The translations under genes were made by a program, and so were the position numbers. A stretch of DNA of 64,000 nt from DATKJY01 sp964540105. GTDB taxonomy: Bacteria > Zixibacteria > MSB-5A5 > GN15 > FEB-12. Position 1 is the first letter of the stretch, and each line of letters opens with the position of its first letter. The DNA is taken from assembly GCA_964540105.1 (NCBI GenBank), contig CAZILL010000001.1, forward strand, positions 1,301,762-1,365,761, given 5' to 3'. The notes beneath the pieces were generated by a model. It was not told where the DNA came from. It worked only from the letters and a program-made list of their open reading frames with translations, and searched no databases. Shown here one piece after another: positions 34,933-45,448 of the stretch.

Positions 34933-36852
34933 ATGACGATGAAGACCTACATCTATAGTGCGCTTGTGGCCGCGTTGACATTGACCAGCCACGCTGCTGC
35001 CTCCCGATTGACCAATGTCTCGTTGACTTTCGAGAACGGCTCCACCGTCGCCAAAGTCGACATCGAGGGTCAGATCCGTTTCACGCACCAGACCGAGATC
35101 CCCAAGAACGGCAAACCGGATCGCATGATTCTCGACGTCATTGGTGTCACCAATGATTTCGAGACGAAGAGTTTCTCGCAGCTGCCCGTTTGCGGTGTGA
35201 CGGGAATCCGCACCAGTCAATACGCTGTGACGCCTGAGAAGGTCGTCCGACTCGTATTCGATATGACAAAGGCGCCAGTCTATCGAGTCGAATCCGATCA
35301 CTCCTCGATACGAGTGATCTTCACCGATAACAGCGTCAAGCCATTCGCGGCCTGGACCGCAATCACCAAGGGGACCAATCATTCCACCGAACCGAAGCCC
35401 GCGCCAAAACCGATAGCTGTCTCTGATAAGGCTGCGCCGTCTCCATCCGCGACCACACCTGTGGGCACGGTAGCGACGCAGAACAAGAATATTGAGCAGG
35501 ATCGCCAATCCAGTCTGGCCTCGAAGGGGACTCCCTCGGCGGCTCCTCAGACGTCGAAAACCCCGTCCTCCACGATAGCCGAGAAGCCGAAGTCCCAAAC
35601 TACGACTCCGGTGAGCGCCGATAGCAAGTCCGTGCCCGCGAAGAGTCCTTCGACGACAACTGCTTCGAAACCCACAGTAGCAGTTTCGCCGAACTCAGCA
35701 GTGACTCCGTCCCAAGCCAGGATTGCACCCGCGTCACCGACTCCTGACAAGCCGAAAAGCGACTCCAAGCCGCCCGCGACCTCCTCGCCGACGATTGTAA
35801 CTGCTCCGGGTCCCAAGTCAGCATCGCCTGCTCTCGCGCAAAGCCAAACAACTCCGGCGCAGCCAAAGGTGGAGTACTCTTCGACCTCGGACGATGAGAC
35901 CGAAAACGCCGTTCCGGCCTCCAAACCCAAATCCGGGAGTTCGCAACCCGTTACCGAGAACACAAGCAAGCCCGCCGGCGGCGCTTCACCCGCAATTGCC
36001 TCCGCTCCGACTACCGCACCTAAGGAGCAGCCGACAACATCCTCGCCTGGGGCAGTACAGAATCCGCAGTCGAAGGTCTCGGTGACCTACTCACCAGACA
36101 AGCCTAAGGCTGAAGACAAGGTTGAGAGCAAGCAGCCCACCGCGCCAGTCATCGCAACGAACATGACCGGCAAGAACTCCGAAAAGAATCCGGAAACTCC
36201 CAAGCCGGCTTCGGCCGGCAGCACGCCCTCGGCAGCAGCCTCAACGTCCCTTCCGCTCGTCGGACCTCATCCCGCGGCGACCCCGAATCAGGCATCATCC
36301 ACGCCGAGCATTGCCAAGAACGACTCATCGAGTCGATCTTCGATCGAAGGAATCGCAGTCACTGAAGAACAAATGTCCGACACGATTGCGGAGCAGACAT
36401 CACCCGCTGCTGACGAGACCGCGGCTCTGACTCCGACCGATACGACCAAGTCGACCTCGCGCTTTCGCCGGTCGCCTGAACTGTCGTCGAAAATCAAAGG
36501 AACCATGATTGCTGAGTTCCCCAAGCGGCTGGTCATAAAGTACGATCCAGGTCCGAATCGTGATCCGTTTGCAACGCTGGCCGATAATACCAGGACCTAT
36601 GATAGTCCCGTAGAAGCCCGCATTCCGAACGTCGAAGGTCTGAAGCTGGTCGGGATTATCCAGTCCAACTCGGGCGACAATCGTGCTCTGTTTGAGGATA
36701 AGAAGAATTACAGCTACATACTCAAATCTGGTGATCGTGTACAGCGAGGCAATGTCCTTCGTGTCGAAAGCGATCGCGTCTATTTCCAGATTTTTGAATA
36801 TGGCTGGAGCCGAACAATTGCCTTGACCATAGATGATAACTTTGGACGATGA
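34933..36852 (+). CDS. AMIN-domain protein with PilP-like C terminus (fusion)
   Basis: A 639-residue exported protein. Residues 22-130 are an AMIN domain (LTNVSLTFENGS...DRMILDVIGV), the peptidoglycan-binding module usually found at the N terminus of PilQ. Residues 140-510 are a low-complexity linker rich in Pro, Ser, Thr, Lys and Ala. Residues 525-639 match the PilP beta domain, with PNRDPF, LVGIIQS and VQRGNVLRVESD, which links the inner-membrane complex to the secretin. The gene lies where pilP belongs and overlaps pilQ by 4 bases. The pilQ product lacks AMIN, so the wall-binding domain appears to have been moved onto PilP. Confidence 0.82.
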   Translation: MTMKTYIYSALVAALTLTSHAAASRLTNVSLTFENGSTVAKVDIEGQIRFTHQTEIPKNGKPDRMILDVIGVTNDFETKSFSQLPVCGVTGIRTSQYAVTPEKVVRLVFDMTKAPVYRVESDHSSIRVIFTDNSVKPFAAWTAITKGTNHSTEPKPAPKPIAVSDKAAPSPSATTPVGTVATQNKNIEQDRQSSLASKGTPSAAPQTSKTPSSTIAEKPKSQTTTPVSADSKSVPAKSPSTTTASKPTVAVSPNSAVTPSQARIAPASPTPDKPKSDSKPPATSSPTIVTAPGPKSASPALAQSQTTPAQPKVEYSSTSDDETENAVPASKPKSGSSQPVTENTSKPAGGASPAIASAPTTAPKEQPTTSSPGAVQNPQSKVSVTYSPDKPKAEDKVESKQPTAPVIATNMTGKNSEKNPETPKPASAGSTPSAAASTSLPLVGPHPAATPNQASSTPSIAKNDSSSRSSIEGIAVTEEQMSDTIAEQTSPAADETAALTPTDTTKSTSRFRRSPELSSKIKGTMIAEFPKRLVIKYDPGPNRDPFATLADNTRTYDSPVEARIPNVEGLKLVGIIQSNSGDNRALFEDKKNYSYILKSGDRVQRGNVLRVESDRVYFQIFEYGWSRTIALTIDDNFGR

Positions 36853-38165
36853 AAGGTTGGTGTGCTGATATGAAGTGGAGTAATATGAGAAAACCTGCAA
36901 CTGGGCTGTGGCTTATCGCCCTTGCGCTGCTGGTTTCGGCAGTTGTGACCGCCGAAGAAGCCAAGGATCCGTCTCAGCCGATCAAGAATCTGCAATTCCA
37001 GTCGGCTGAAATACGCTCCGTCCTGACATTCCTCGCCGATTACGGAGGCGTGAACGTCGTCGTTTCGCCTGACGTCAAAGGCACTGTCACCATCAAGCTG
37101 TCTGATGTGAAATGGCGCGCGGCCATGGACATCATTGGCAGCACCTACGCGCTGGCCATTGTCGAAGAGAACGGATTCATTCGTATCCTTCCTCAGGACT
37201 CCTACTCCAAGGAGGTAACTGAGCGCGAAAAACATAGTCAGGAACAACGGCAGCTGGTGGCTCTTGAGACGAAGATAGTCAAGATTTCCAATTCGACCTC
37301 GAGCGATATTGTCAGCGCCGTAAAGTCGCTCATGACCGAACGTGGCAAAGCATCAAGCGACGACCGCTCGAATTCGATCATCGTCCAGGAAGTCCCCACG
37401 AATATTCAGAAGGTTCTGGACTATATCAGTGAGCTGGATCGCCCGGCCCGACAGATCAAGATCTCGGCCCAGCTGGTAGAGATTTCCTCCGATGGCCTTC
37501 AGGAACTTGGCGTCAAGTGGGGTATTAAAGGCACAACGACCCACCCTTTCAACTCCGGCTCGATAGAGCAGGTTGACCAAAAGGGGGAAGTGCTCGCCAA
37601 TCGCAACACTGACGTCGCCGGTCAATATACGCTCACGGCCCTTGGCAAGGGGTATAGCGTCGACGCCGTGGTGCAGGCGATGGTAAAATCCGGCAAAGGC
37701 AAAATCATTGCTCATCCGGAAATCACCACCATCGACAACAAGCAGGCCAAGATTCAGATGGGACAGAAGGTACCGATCAAGCAATTCGACCAGTCCGGAA
37801 ACGTGGTTACGAAATTCGAGCAGGTGGGTACGATTCTGACCGTAACCCCGCATATTACCGCCGAGAACCAGATTCTGATGCATCTCCTGCCGGAGCGTTC
37901 TACGTATACTTTCGATCCGAATGGCGTCATCATCAACACGAACAATGCCGAGACCAACGTCATCGTGAGCAACGGTCAGACGGCCGTCATCGGCGGCCTC
38001 ACCACGCAGGACGAGGTCGAGTCGATTATCGGCGTACCGATTCTCAAAGATATCCCTCTGCTCGGAGCGATCTTTCGGTATTCCAATAAGCGTACGGAGA
38101 ACCGCGACCTGGTCATTTTCGTGACCCCGACCGTTGTCGAAAAAGGTCTTGCGTCGAAGAATTAG
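36849..38165 (+). CDS. pilQ: Type IV pilus secretin PilQ (short form, no AMIN)
   Basis: A 438-residue protein with a signal peptide, an STN-like domain (about 45-115), a secretin N1 domain (about 135-190) and the C-terminal secretin pore (190-435) with the ending VPILKDIPLLGAIFR typical of secretins. It forms the outer-membrane gate for the pilus. It is shorter than usual PilQ because AMIN is on the preceding protein. The start overlaps the previous gene at 36849; later ATG codons at 36870 or 36885 are equally possible and leave a shorter signal peptide. Confidence 0.92.
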   Translation: MKGWCADMKWSNMRKPATGLWLIALALLVSAVVTAEEAKDPSQPIKNLQFQSAEIRSVLTFLADYGGVNVVVSPDVKGTVTIKLSDVKWRAAMDIIGSTYALAIVEENGFIRILPQDSYSKEVTEREKHSQEQRQLVALETKIVKISNSTSSDIVSAVKSLMTERGKASSDDRSNSIIVQEVPTNIQKVLDYISELDRPARQIKISAQLVEISSDGLQELGVKWGIKGTTTHPFNSGSIEQVDQKGEVLANRNTDVAGQYTLTALGKGYSVDAVVQAMVKSGKGKIIAHPEITTIDNKQAKIQMGQKVPIKQFDQSGNVVTKFEQVGTILTVTPHITAENQILMHLLPERSTYTFDPNGVIINTNNAETNVIVSNGQTAVIGGLTTQDEVESIIGVPILKDIPLLGAIFRYSNKRTENRDLVIFVTPTVVEKGLASKN

Positions 38166-38188
38166 AGGGTTACAAATCTCTCGAAGAC

Positions 38189-38222
38189 AGGCCTCCTTCC
38201 CCTCACGGATGGAGGCCTTTTG
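38189..38222 (+). terminator. Terminator after pilQ
   Basis: AGGCCTCC (38189-38196) pairs with GGAGGCCT (38211-38218) around a 14-base loop, followed by a short T run. Confidence 0.7.
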
Positions 38223-38322
38223 TATCTAAATCTCAGGACGATTGTGCCGATAATTCTATAGAAACGGAAATGCCACCATATTCGAACGAAAATAACAGAT
38301 GTCATATCTTTTAGGAGAGGCC

Positions 38323-40410
38323 ATGTATAGCAAGAATCTCTTCAGCAAGACGATACTCTGCTTGTCGCTCGCTCTGCTCGCCGTGATCATTACTTCCGGT
38401 TGCAGCTCGAAGAGCAAGCAAGGTGAACTACCATCCAACAGCACGGTGTCCATTTCATCTCCGTCGAGCATGAATGTCGGCACCACGTCTATCGTGGTTG
38501 CCACCGTGAAATCAGGAAGCGCGGGAATCGCCAACCAGGTCGTGATGTTCACTGTCACTCCGTCGACCGCAGGTCACTTCACGCCCATGATTGACACAAC
38601 CGACGCCAATGGCGAAGCGGCCACAGTGTTCACCGCGGCTACTACCGGTTCGGCGAATATCGGGGTAAGCGTCGGCGACGGCCACCTGACTACAAATGCT
38701 GCCATGGCCATTGAATCCGGTCAACAACAGAACGGAAGCGGCAACGTCAGCATTACCTTGACTCCCAGTCTGCTGCTGGCAAACGGCGTAGACAGTTCGA
38801 CCGTAGTCGTAACCGTTCGCGACAACAGCGGCCGACCGGCCCCGGATTCGACCGCCGTCAAGATTGTCGCCGGTGAAAAATTCATCGATAAGGATGGCAA
38901 CGGATATTGGTCTGCCGGCATCGATTCGCTCGTATTTGACGCCAACGCCAACGGTCGCTGGGATGCCCTTGGGAACATCTCCTCAACCGCGATCGTCTCA
39001 GGCGGTAACGGTCAGGTTCGTGTGCGCTACATGGCCGGCAACGACGCTCTAACCGTCTATATCAAGGCGACCGTCAATGACAAGGGAATCTCCGGATTTG
39101 CCGAGCTGCCGCTACAGTTGTCGCCTAACGCCAAGATCGCCTCGATTTATCTAAGCTCTGATTCTATCAACCTATCGGTCAAACAGACGGGTGGTATTGA
39201 GTCCTCGATCCTTCGGGCCACCGGTTACGACCAGTTCGGCAACCGCGTACCGGAAGGTCTTGTCATCAACTTTATCATCACTGACGGCACCGGAGGGGGC
39301 GAGCACCTTGGAAACGTTGGACTTGGGCCGTTTCAGTCCGTCACCAACAGCCAGGGCGTCGGCATTGCCACTATCCATTCCGGTACGAAGTCCGGAACGC
39401 TGCGCATTCGCGCCTACGCCGATACAGTGATCTCTGCGGCCACCCAGGTCATGATTTCGGCCGGTCCGCCGTACTACATCGTGGTCGGCGCTGAGAAGTG
39501 CAACGTCCCCTATTTTGCCACCGTTGCCGGTGTCAATAATATCGCCGCCGTAGTTTCGGACCGGTACTTCAACCCGGTGAACGATTCGACCGTTGTCTAT
39601 TTCACGACCGACGAAGGGACCATGAAATCTCATGAAGAGCGAACCCGGGATCACGAAGGTATCGCCAAGACCAAATGGTTGTCAGGTGATGATCGCCCGG
39701 CTGCGAACGGTCGTGTCTTGATTATCGCCGAGACCGATGGTGGGTCTGTGGCCGATACCAGCATGTTCTTCAACACCTGGTTCACCGATACGATTCGCGT
39801 CTACGGCGCGCCGACAAGTATTCCCGCTGATGGAGTCTCGACCGTCACCGTTCTGGTCGTCGGTGTCGACCTTAACGGCAATCCGGTCATTGGTGGAACC
39901 GCTTTCGAAGCGTCCGCCAACTGGCTCAGAGTATCGGGGTCGTCGTTCGAAGACGGCTGCTATTCGTCGTCCGCTCGCGTCAAGATTGTCTCCGCGATTC
40001 TCGACATGGATCATTCACGAAACTTCAGCAATGACGATGGAATCGGCGCCATTGACTACGTCCAGTACTACAACGGTACGGCCGCTGTTTCCTTCCCAGT
40101 TCAGATGCTCACCGGTAATTCCTATTCGGGCAAGTCCTCGATCATCATCCCAGGATCGGCCGTCATGGGGCAGGCTGTGGAAATCGGCGCTACGATTCAG
40201 GATCGGTGGGGAAATCCGCTTGCCGACCACAGGCTGACCGTGAAGCAAAGTGGTATCACAATCGCCAACGTCCAGACCGACTCCTATGGCGAAGCTTTCG
40301 GGGCATCGTTTGTCCCCTCTGATTCTGGTACGTACATCATCACGGTTGTCGACAACGACGCTCGTGGTGGGATCGTGATCAGCAAGAGTTTATCAGTAGC
40401 AGCGAAGTAG
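38323..40410 (+). CDS. Big-domain (bacterial Ig-like) lipoprotein
   Basis: A 695-residue protein with lipobox TSGC near residue 25-28 and several bacterial Ig-like domains of invasin/intimin (Big-1) style. Repeated DANGEA, NGQV and DSYGEA segments mark domain ends. Between them lies an EF-hand-like acidic loop (DANANGRWDA). Such proteins are anchored at the outer membrane and extend outward, often with adhesive or scaffold roles. It follows pilQ with its own terminator on each side, and GGAGAGG precedes the ATG at 38323. A link to the pilus is only suggested by position. Confidence 0.8.
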   Translation: MYSKNLFSKTILCLSLALLAVIITSGCSSKSKQGELPSNSTVSISSPSSMNVGTTSIVVATVKSGSAGIANQVVMFTVTPSTAGHFTPMIDTTDANGEAATVFTAATTGSANIGVSVGDGHLTTNAAMAIESGQQQNGSGNVSITLTPSLLLANGVDSSTVVVTVRDNSGRPAPDSTAVKIVAGEKFIDKDGNGYWSAGIDSLVFDANANGRWDALGNISSTAIVSGGNGQVRVRYMAGNDALTVYIKATVNDKGISGFAELPLQLSPNAKIASIYLSSDSINLSVKQTGGIESSILRATGYDQFGNRVPEGLVINFIITDGTGGGEHLGNVGLGPFQSVTNSQGVGIATIHSGTKSGTLRIRAYADTVISAATQVMISAGPPYYIVVGAEKCNVPYFATVAGVNNIAAVVSDRYFNPVNDSTVVYFTTDEGTMKSHEERTRDHEGIAKTKWLSGDDRPAANGRVLIIAETDGGSVADTSMFFNTWFTDTIRVYGAPTSIPADGVSTVTVLVVGVDLNGNPVIGGTAFEASANWLRVSGSSFEDGCYSSSARVKIVSAILDMDHSRNFSNDDGIGAIDYVQYYNGTAAVSFPVQMLTGNSYSGKSSIIIPGSAVMGQAVEIGATIQDRWGNPLADHRLTVKQSGITIANVQTDSYGEAFGASFVPSDSGTYIITVVDNDARGGIVISKSLSVAAK

Positions 40411-40434
40411 TTCCGAGAACTACCCACAAGACGC

Positions 40435-40468
40435 AACGCCGGCGACCCGCTCGCCGGCGTTTCTTTTT
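40435..40468 (+). terminator. Strong terminator after the Big-domain lipoprotein gene
   Basis: AACGCCGGCGA (40435-40445) pairs perfectly with TCGCCGGCGTT (40451-40461) around a 5-base loop, followed by TCTTTTT. Confidence 0.9.
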
Positions 40469-40504
40469 GCTTTCCGATCGCCGCTGAGATTGCTAATTTC
40501 TCCT

Positions 40505-42199
40505 ATGCACTCACCATCCCTGATTCAAAGAGCGGCGCCAACTCATCTCCTCGACGCCATTCGCTGTGCCGCTCAGAAATGGCCGGACGAGGTGGCGCTG
40601 AGAGCCGACGGTGGGATTGGGAGGCAATACTCATATCGGGAGCTGTACAACTTGAGCGCACGTCTGGCGACCGCGCTGCGACATGCGTTTCCCGATGACG
40701 CATCTATTGGACTCCTGTCGGAAAATCGACCGGAGTGGCCTATCGTGTATCTGGGAATCGTCGGCTCGGGCAAGACTGTCGTCCCTATCGACGCCAACCT
40801 CAAGATTGCTGAGCTCATCTCGATCATCAAGCTTAGCGGAGTGCGAACGCTCTTCACGTCGGCTCGCTTCGAAACCGCCCTTGCTTCTGCCCTTCCCGAG
40901 TTAACACTCCATTCTCTTGAGAACTCTTCGCCAGGGAGCTGGCGATTTCTGCTTGCGGCTGATGCCGAAGAGTTCGACGTCAATCCGGCTCACACCGCGG
41001 TTCTGATCTATACCTCAGGCACTACCGGCTCCCCTTCCGCGGTCATGCTGACCCACAACAATCTCTTAAGCAACCTTGAGGGGATACGCCCCGTGTTACC
41101 CTTCAGCCCTGACGATGTGTTCCTCTCTGTGCTTCCACTGCACCACACTCTCGAGGCTACCTGTGGTTTCCTCGCCCCTTTGACGTCGGGATCGACTATT
41201 GTCTATGCCCGCTCGCTGAAGTCCAGGGACATCCTTGATGACATCGCCCACAACGGGGTGACGGTTATGGTCGGCGTCCCTTTGCTCTTTGAGAAGATGC
41301 ACCACGCCCTCCGCCGTGCGGTTGCCGCTTCGCCTCTCGTTTCGAGACTGAGCTTCCTCTTGACCTATCACTTCTCTTCGATCTGTTGGCGCGTCGGACT
41401 CAAGTGGGGGAGAGCCCTCTTTACTCCACTTCGCCGAAAGGCCGGCCTCGCCTCGATTCGGATGCTTGTCTCCGGCGGCGCCCCAATACCAATAGAAATT
41501 GCCCGTTTCTATAATCTCATCGGTCTTGACTTCCTTCAAGGCTACGGTATGACCGAGTGCTCTCCGGTTGTTTCCGTCAATAGCCCCAACAGCATCCAGT
41601 TCGGCTCAGTCGGCTCCCCTTTGGCGAATCTGGAAGTCAGGATTGATCGTCCCGATTCGCACGGCGTTGGTGAGATCGTCGTGAAGGGTCCAAGCGTTAC
41701 CATTGGCTACCGCGACAATGAGGCGAAAACCGCGCAGCTTCTCCGAGACGGATGGCTGCATACCGGTGACCTCGGCCGGCTTCATCACGGTCATCTTTGG
41801 ATCACGGGACGCCTCAAGAATGTCATCATCTCGGCAGCCGGGAAGAATATCTATCCCGAGGAACTGGAGGAACACTTGCTGGAATCCCCCTATGTCAGCG
41901 AAGTAGTCGTTTTCGGGCGTCTGAAGTTCTCACGACAAGGGGAAGAGGTACATGCCTTGATTGTCCCCGATCTCGATCAATTCAGCGCCGAGTTTGGCCT
42001 TTCACGCCAGGCCCCGGACTCAAAGAAAATACAAACTGTTCTCGCTGACCAGATTGCTCACGTCAATCGTCGGCTCGCCGACTACAAGCGTATCTCCGGA
42101 TTCGATTTCCAACTTGAGGAACTCGAAAAGACCTCAACGAAGAAGCTGAAGCGCTTCGTCTACTCCGCGCCTGCCAAGCCGACAGACACAAGAGGATAA
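40505..42199 (+). CDS. AMP-binding acyl-CoA synthetase, probable long-chain type
   Basis: A 564-residue member of the adenylate-forming family. The AMP-binding signature is IYTSGTTGSPSAVMLTHNN, followed by GYGMTECSPVVSVN, DGWLHTGDLG and a C-terminal catalytic Lys region (STKKLKR). The Lys usual in the P-loop is Ser here. It activates a carboxylic acid to an acyl-AMP and then a CoA thioester. Long-chain specificity is inferred from overall similarity. An in-frame TTG upstream at 40490 is ignored. Confidence 0.85.
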   Translation: MHSPSLIQRAAPTHLLDAIRCAAQKWPDEVALRADGGIGRQYSYRELYNLSARLATALRHAFPDDASIGLLSENRPEWPIVYLGIVGSGKTVVPIDANLKIAELISIIKLSGVRTLFTSARFETALASALPELTLHSLENSSPGSWRFLLAADAEEFDVNPAHTAVLIYTSGTTGSPSAVMLTHNNLLSNLEGIRPVLPFSPDDVFLSVLPLHHTLEATCGFLAPLTSGSTIVYARSLKSRDILDDIAHNGVTVMVGVPLLFEKMHHALRRAVAASPLVSRLSFLLTYHFSSICWRVGLKWGRALFTPLRRKAGLASIRMLVSGGAPIPIEIARFYNLIGLDFLQGYGMTECSPVVSVNSPNSIQFGSVGSPLANLEVRIDRPDSHGVGEIVVKGPSVTIGYRDNEAKTAQLLRDGWLHTGDLGRLHHGHLWITGRLKNVIISAAGKNIYPEELEEHLLESPYVSEVVVFGRLKFSRQGEEVHALIVPDLDQFSAEFGLSRQAPDSKKIQTVLADQIAHVNRRLADYKRISGFDFQLEELEKTSTKKLKRFVYSAPAKPTDTRG

Positions 42200-42250
42200 C
42201 TTGAGCAGCGTTCGATTATTGCTGCCAACCACCGCAAGCTGGGTCACAAC

Positions 42251-43255
<1,005 letters not shown>

Positions 43256-43315
43256 AGACTCTCAAGTACCCGCGCTCCTGAACCGATGAAGTAAGAGGAA
43301 CAGAAACGATCCGAA

Positions 43316-43930
43316 ATGACCAGACGCTCCAGCCGACTCAAGGCCATCTCCACCCTGAACTACGATCTCTTCTCTCACCACGCCCAGAGCGTGCCTGCTC
43401 CCGCCACGATGTACGCCCTGATACGGGAAGAAAGCCGCAAGACGCCCCTTGTAGCGCTGACCACATCATCCTTCGACTCCGACCAGCTCCCGACGGTCGC
43501 AGAACTATATCGCCTTTTTGACGAATTTAATCTCATGTACTTTCAAGGGCATCTCCCGCGCGTGCGGATCGCTTATTCCGAACGAATGGCTAGCGCCGGT
43601 TCTTACACGCCCGACCTTAAGCTGATCAAGATCGGTCGCAAATATCACAAGCTCTTCCCCGAGGATCTCAACGACACGCTCAAGCACGAGATGATTCACA
43701 TTATTCACTTGCACCATGGAGCGGCGTTCAAAGCAGAAGCGGCACGAATCGGTGCTACCCTCAAAGCCCGCTCACATCCTGAACTGCGGAAAACCCCGAA
43801 GTATCTCTATACATGTCCGTCCTGCGGCAAGGAGTACCCGCGTCAGAAACGACTGCGGATGGCTTCCTGCGGACCATGCTCGCGGGGACACTTTGAAGAA
43901 CGGTTCAAACTGCGTCTGGTCCGACGCTAA
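43316..43930 (+). CDS. SprT-like zinc metalloprotease domain protein
   Basis: A 204-residue protein with the SprT-like core and zinc motif HEMIH (His124). The C-terminal CPSCG...CGPC zinc ribbon matches SprT/SPRTN-type proteins. SprT-like proteases in eukaryotes remove DNA-protein crosslinks. The bacterial role is not settled. Confidence 0.85.
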   Translation: MTRRSSRLKAISTLNYDLFSHHAQSVPAPATMYALIREESRKTPLVALTTSSFDSDQLPTVAELYRLFDEFNLMYFQGHLPRVRIAYSERMASAGSYTPDLKLIKIGRKYHKLFPEDLNDTLKHEMIHIIHLHHGAAFKAEAARIGATLKARSHPELRKTPKYLYTCPSCGKEYPRQKRLRMASCGPCSRGHFEERFKLRLVRR

Positions 43931-43942
43931 TCCCGCCTATGG

Positions 43943-44221
43943 TCATTCACCTGCAGCTGTGTCAGCCAACTCGTCAGCCATTTGTGTGAGCTCCTGAATG
44001 AGCGGCGTGCACGAGACGAGCGCTGCCAGATTTCCGTCCTCCGTAAAGTACCGGATAAGCCTCAGAAGAACCACCTGCGGGTTCCCCGCACAACTTACAA
44101 TGTGCCCGGCAGGAGACACACCCAACCCTGCCTTACGTGCTTGTCGAAGCGCTTTCTGCTCCCCGACAAGCTCTGTCTGTTTTCGAATCGCCTGCTCGAA
44201 CATTTTCAGATAAGTTTCCAT
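43943..44221 (-). CDS. Small conserved-looking protein of unknown function
   Basis: A 92-residue acidic soluble protein with an N-terminal helix (about 1-30) and a short beta segment AGHIVSCAGNP followed by two helices. No signal peptide, membrane segment or motif of known activity is seen. It is convergent with the SprT-like gene, 12 bases apart. I could not assign a family. Confidence 0.6.
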   Translation of the reverse strand: METYLKMFEQAIRKQTELVGEQKALRQARKAGLGVSPAGHIVSCAGNPQVVLLRLIRYFTEDGNLAALVSCTPLIQELTQMADELADTAAGE

Positions 44222-44402
44222 GGTTTCCCGTCCCCAAGAAATGACTTCTGTATCTAATATGACTATTATCGGAAAAAGCGTCGCTTTTGTGAGCAGACAA
44301 CAGGTGAGGCGTAACTACCTACAGCTACATGTGTTAGGTCGGTTAGTGCCCGTCCGCATGACAAGAAGTGGCAAATAATTCAGATTTTTTTCGAAGTGCG
44401 AC

Positions 44403-44430
44403 TTGACAACCGCCAAGAGGGACTTATACT
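44403..44430 (+). promoter_or_regulatory. Promoter of the rplM ribosomal-protein operon
   Basis: TTGACA (44403-44408) is followed after 16 bases by TATACT (44425-44430). It lies about 50 bases before the rplM start. An AGGAGG at 44445-44450 lies too far (28 bases) from the ATG to serve in the usual way. Confidence 0.75.
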
Positions 44431-44478
44431 TAGGGTCTTTTATTAGGAGGAAGCCCAAACCTTACTTGGGGTAAATGT

Positions 44479-44913
44479 ATGAAAACGTTTCTGCCGAAAA
44501 TCGATCCGAATGGTCGGAAGTGGTATGTGTTGGATCTTCAGGGCGTCACCCTCGGTCGGGCGGCTGTCAAAGTGGCCACGATCTTGAGGGGCAAGGACAA
44601 ACCGATCTTCACGCCACACATCGACACAGGCGACCATGTGATCGCCATTAACGCCGGAGGTCTCAAGGTGACCGGCGGCTTCAAGGCCAAAGGGATGACC
44701 TACTATCATTACAGTGGCTATCCGGGCGGGCTCAAGAGCATCAACTATGAGAATCTTATGAAGAAGAGGCCCAGTGACATCTTCAATATCGCGGTGCGAC
44801 GCATGCTCCCCAAGACCAAGCTCGGCCGTCAGATGATCAAGAAACTCCATGTGTACCCAGGCAACGAGCATCCCCATGCCGCGCAAAAGCCCGAAGCAAT
44901 GAAACTCAGCTGA
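44479..44913 (+). CDS. rplM: 50S ribosomal protein L13
   Basis: A 144-residue L13 with the usual segments: WYVLDLQGVTLGRAAVKVA near the N terminus, KTYYHYSGY-like YYHYSGYPGG, and the LPKTKLGRQMIKKLHVYPG region. It is followed by rpsI after 13 bases. L13 binds 23S rRNA early in 50S assembly. Confidence 0.97.
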   Translation: MKTFLPKIDPNGRKWYVLDLQGVTLGRAAVKVATILRGKDKPIFTPHIDTGDHVIAINAGGLKVTGGFKAKGMTYYHYSGYPGGLKSINYENLMKKRPSDIFNIAVRRMLPKTKLGRQMIKKLHVYPGNEHPHAAQKPEAMKLS

Positions 44914-44926
44914 TACTTAGGATTCT

Positions 44927-45319
44927 ATGCAGCAAAACACATATTCAGCGACAGGACGCCGGAAAGAAGCCGTAGCGAGAGTTCAGTTGATCCCCGGAAA
45001 AGGGAACTTCTCGGTAAACGGTAAACAGATTTCTGACTACCTCCAGCGCGAAACTCTCGTCAATCATGCCTGCGAGCCGCTTGAAGTGACCGAACTTATC
45101 GGGCGACTTGACGTCGAATGTTCGACGAACGGTGGCGGTAAGTCGGGGCAAGCGGGCGCAATTCGTCTGGCCGTAAGCCGTGCGCTCACTCTGTTCAATC
45201 CGGATTTTCGGCCCCTGTTACGCAGGAACGGTCTTATGACTCGCGATCCACGTGTCGTGGAACGCAAGAAATACGGGCGTCCGAAAGCTCGGAAACGCTT
45301 CCAGTACTCGAAGCGTTAA
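44927..45319 (+). CDS. rpsI: 30S ribosomal protein S9
   Basis: A 130-residue S9 with YSATGRRKEAVARVQL at the start and the typical C-terminal basic tail RKKYGRPKARKRFQYSKR, whose final residues reach the P-site tRNA. It is co-transcribed with rplM. Confidence 0.97.
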   Translation: MQQNTYSATGRRKEAVARVQLIPGKGNFSVNGKQISDYLQRETLVNHACEPLEVTELIGRLDVECSTNGGGKSGQAGAIRLAVSRALTLFNPDFRPLLRRNGLMTRDPRVVERKKYGRPKARKRFQYSKR

Positions 45320-45448
45320 TAGATATCTTATCTCCGCTTGGACGGAGAAATAGCAGTTCCGGCTGACCTGCCCAGCGGTCCCGTCTCTTCGGGTTGTGGA
45401 TCAGGATTGAAGCCGGGGTGAAGAACAACCGTAAACGACAGGATCAGT

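Noticed and set aside
34759..35598. A 279-codon minus-strand open frame
   Set aside because: It is antisense to the AMIN domain and the Ser/Thr/Pro-rich linker. Low-complexity coding sequence often leaves an open reverse frame.
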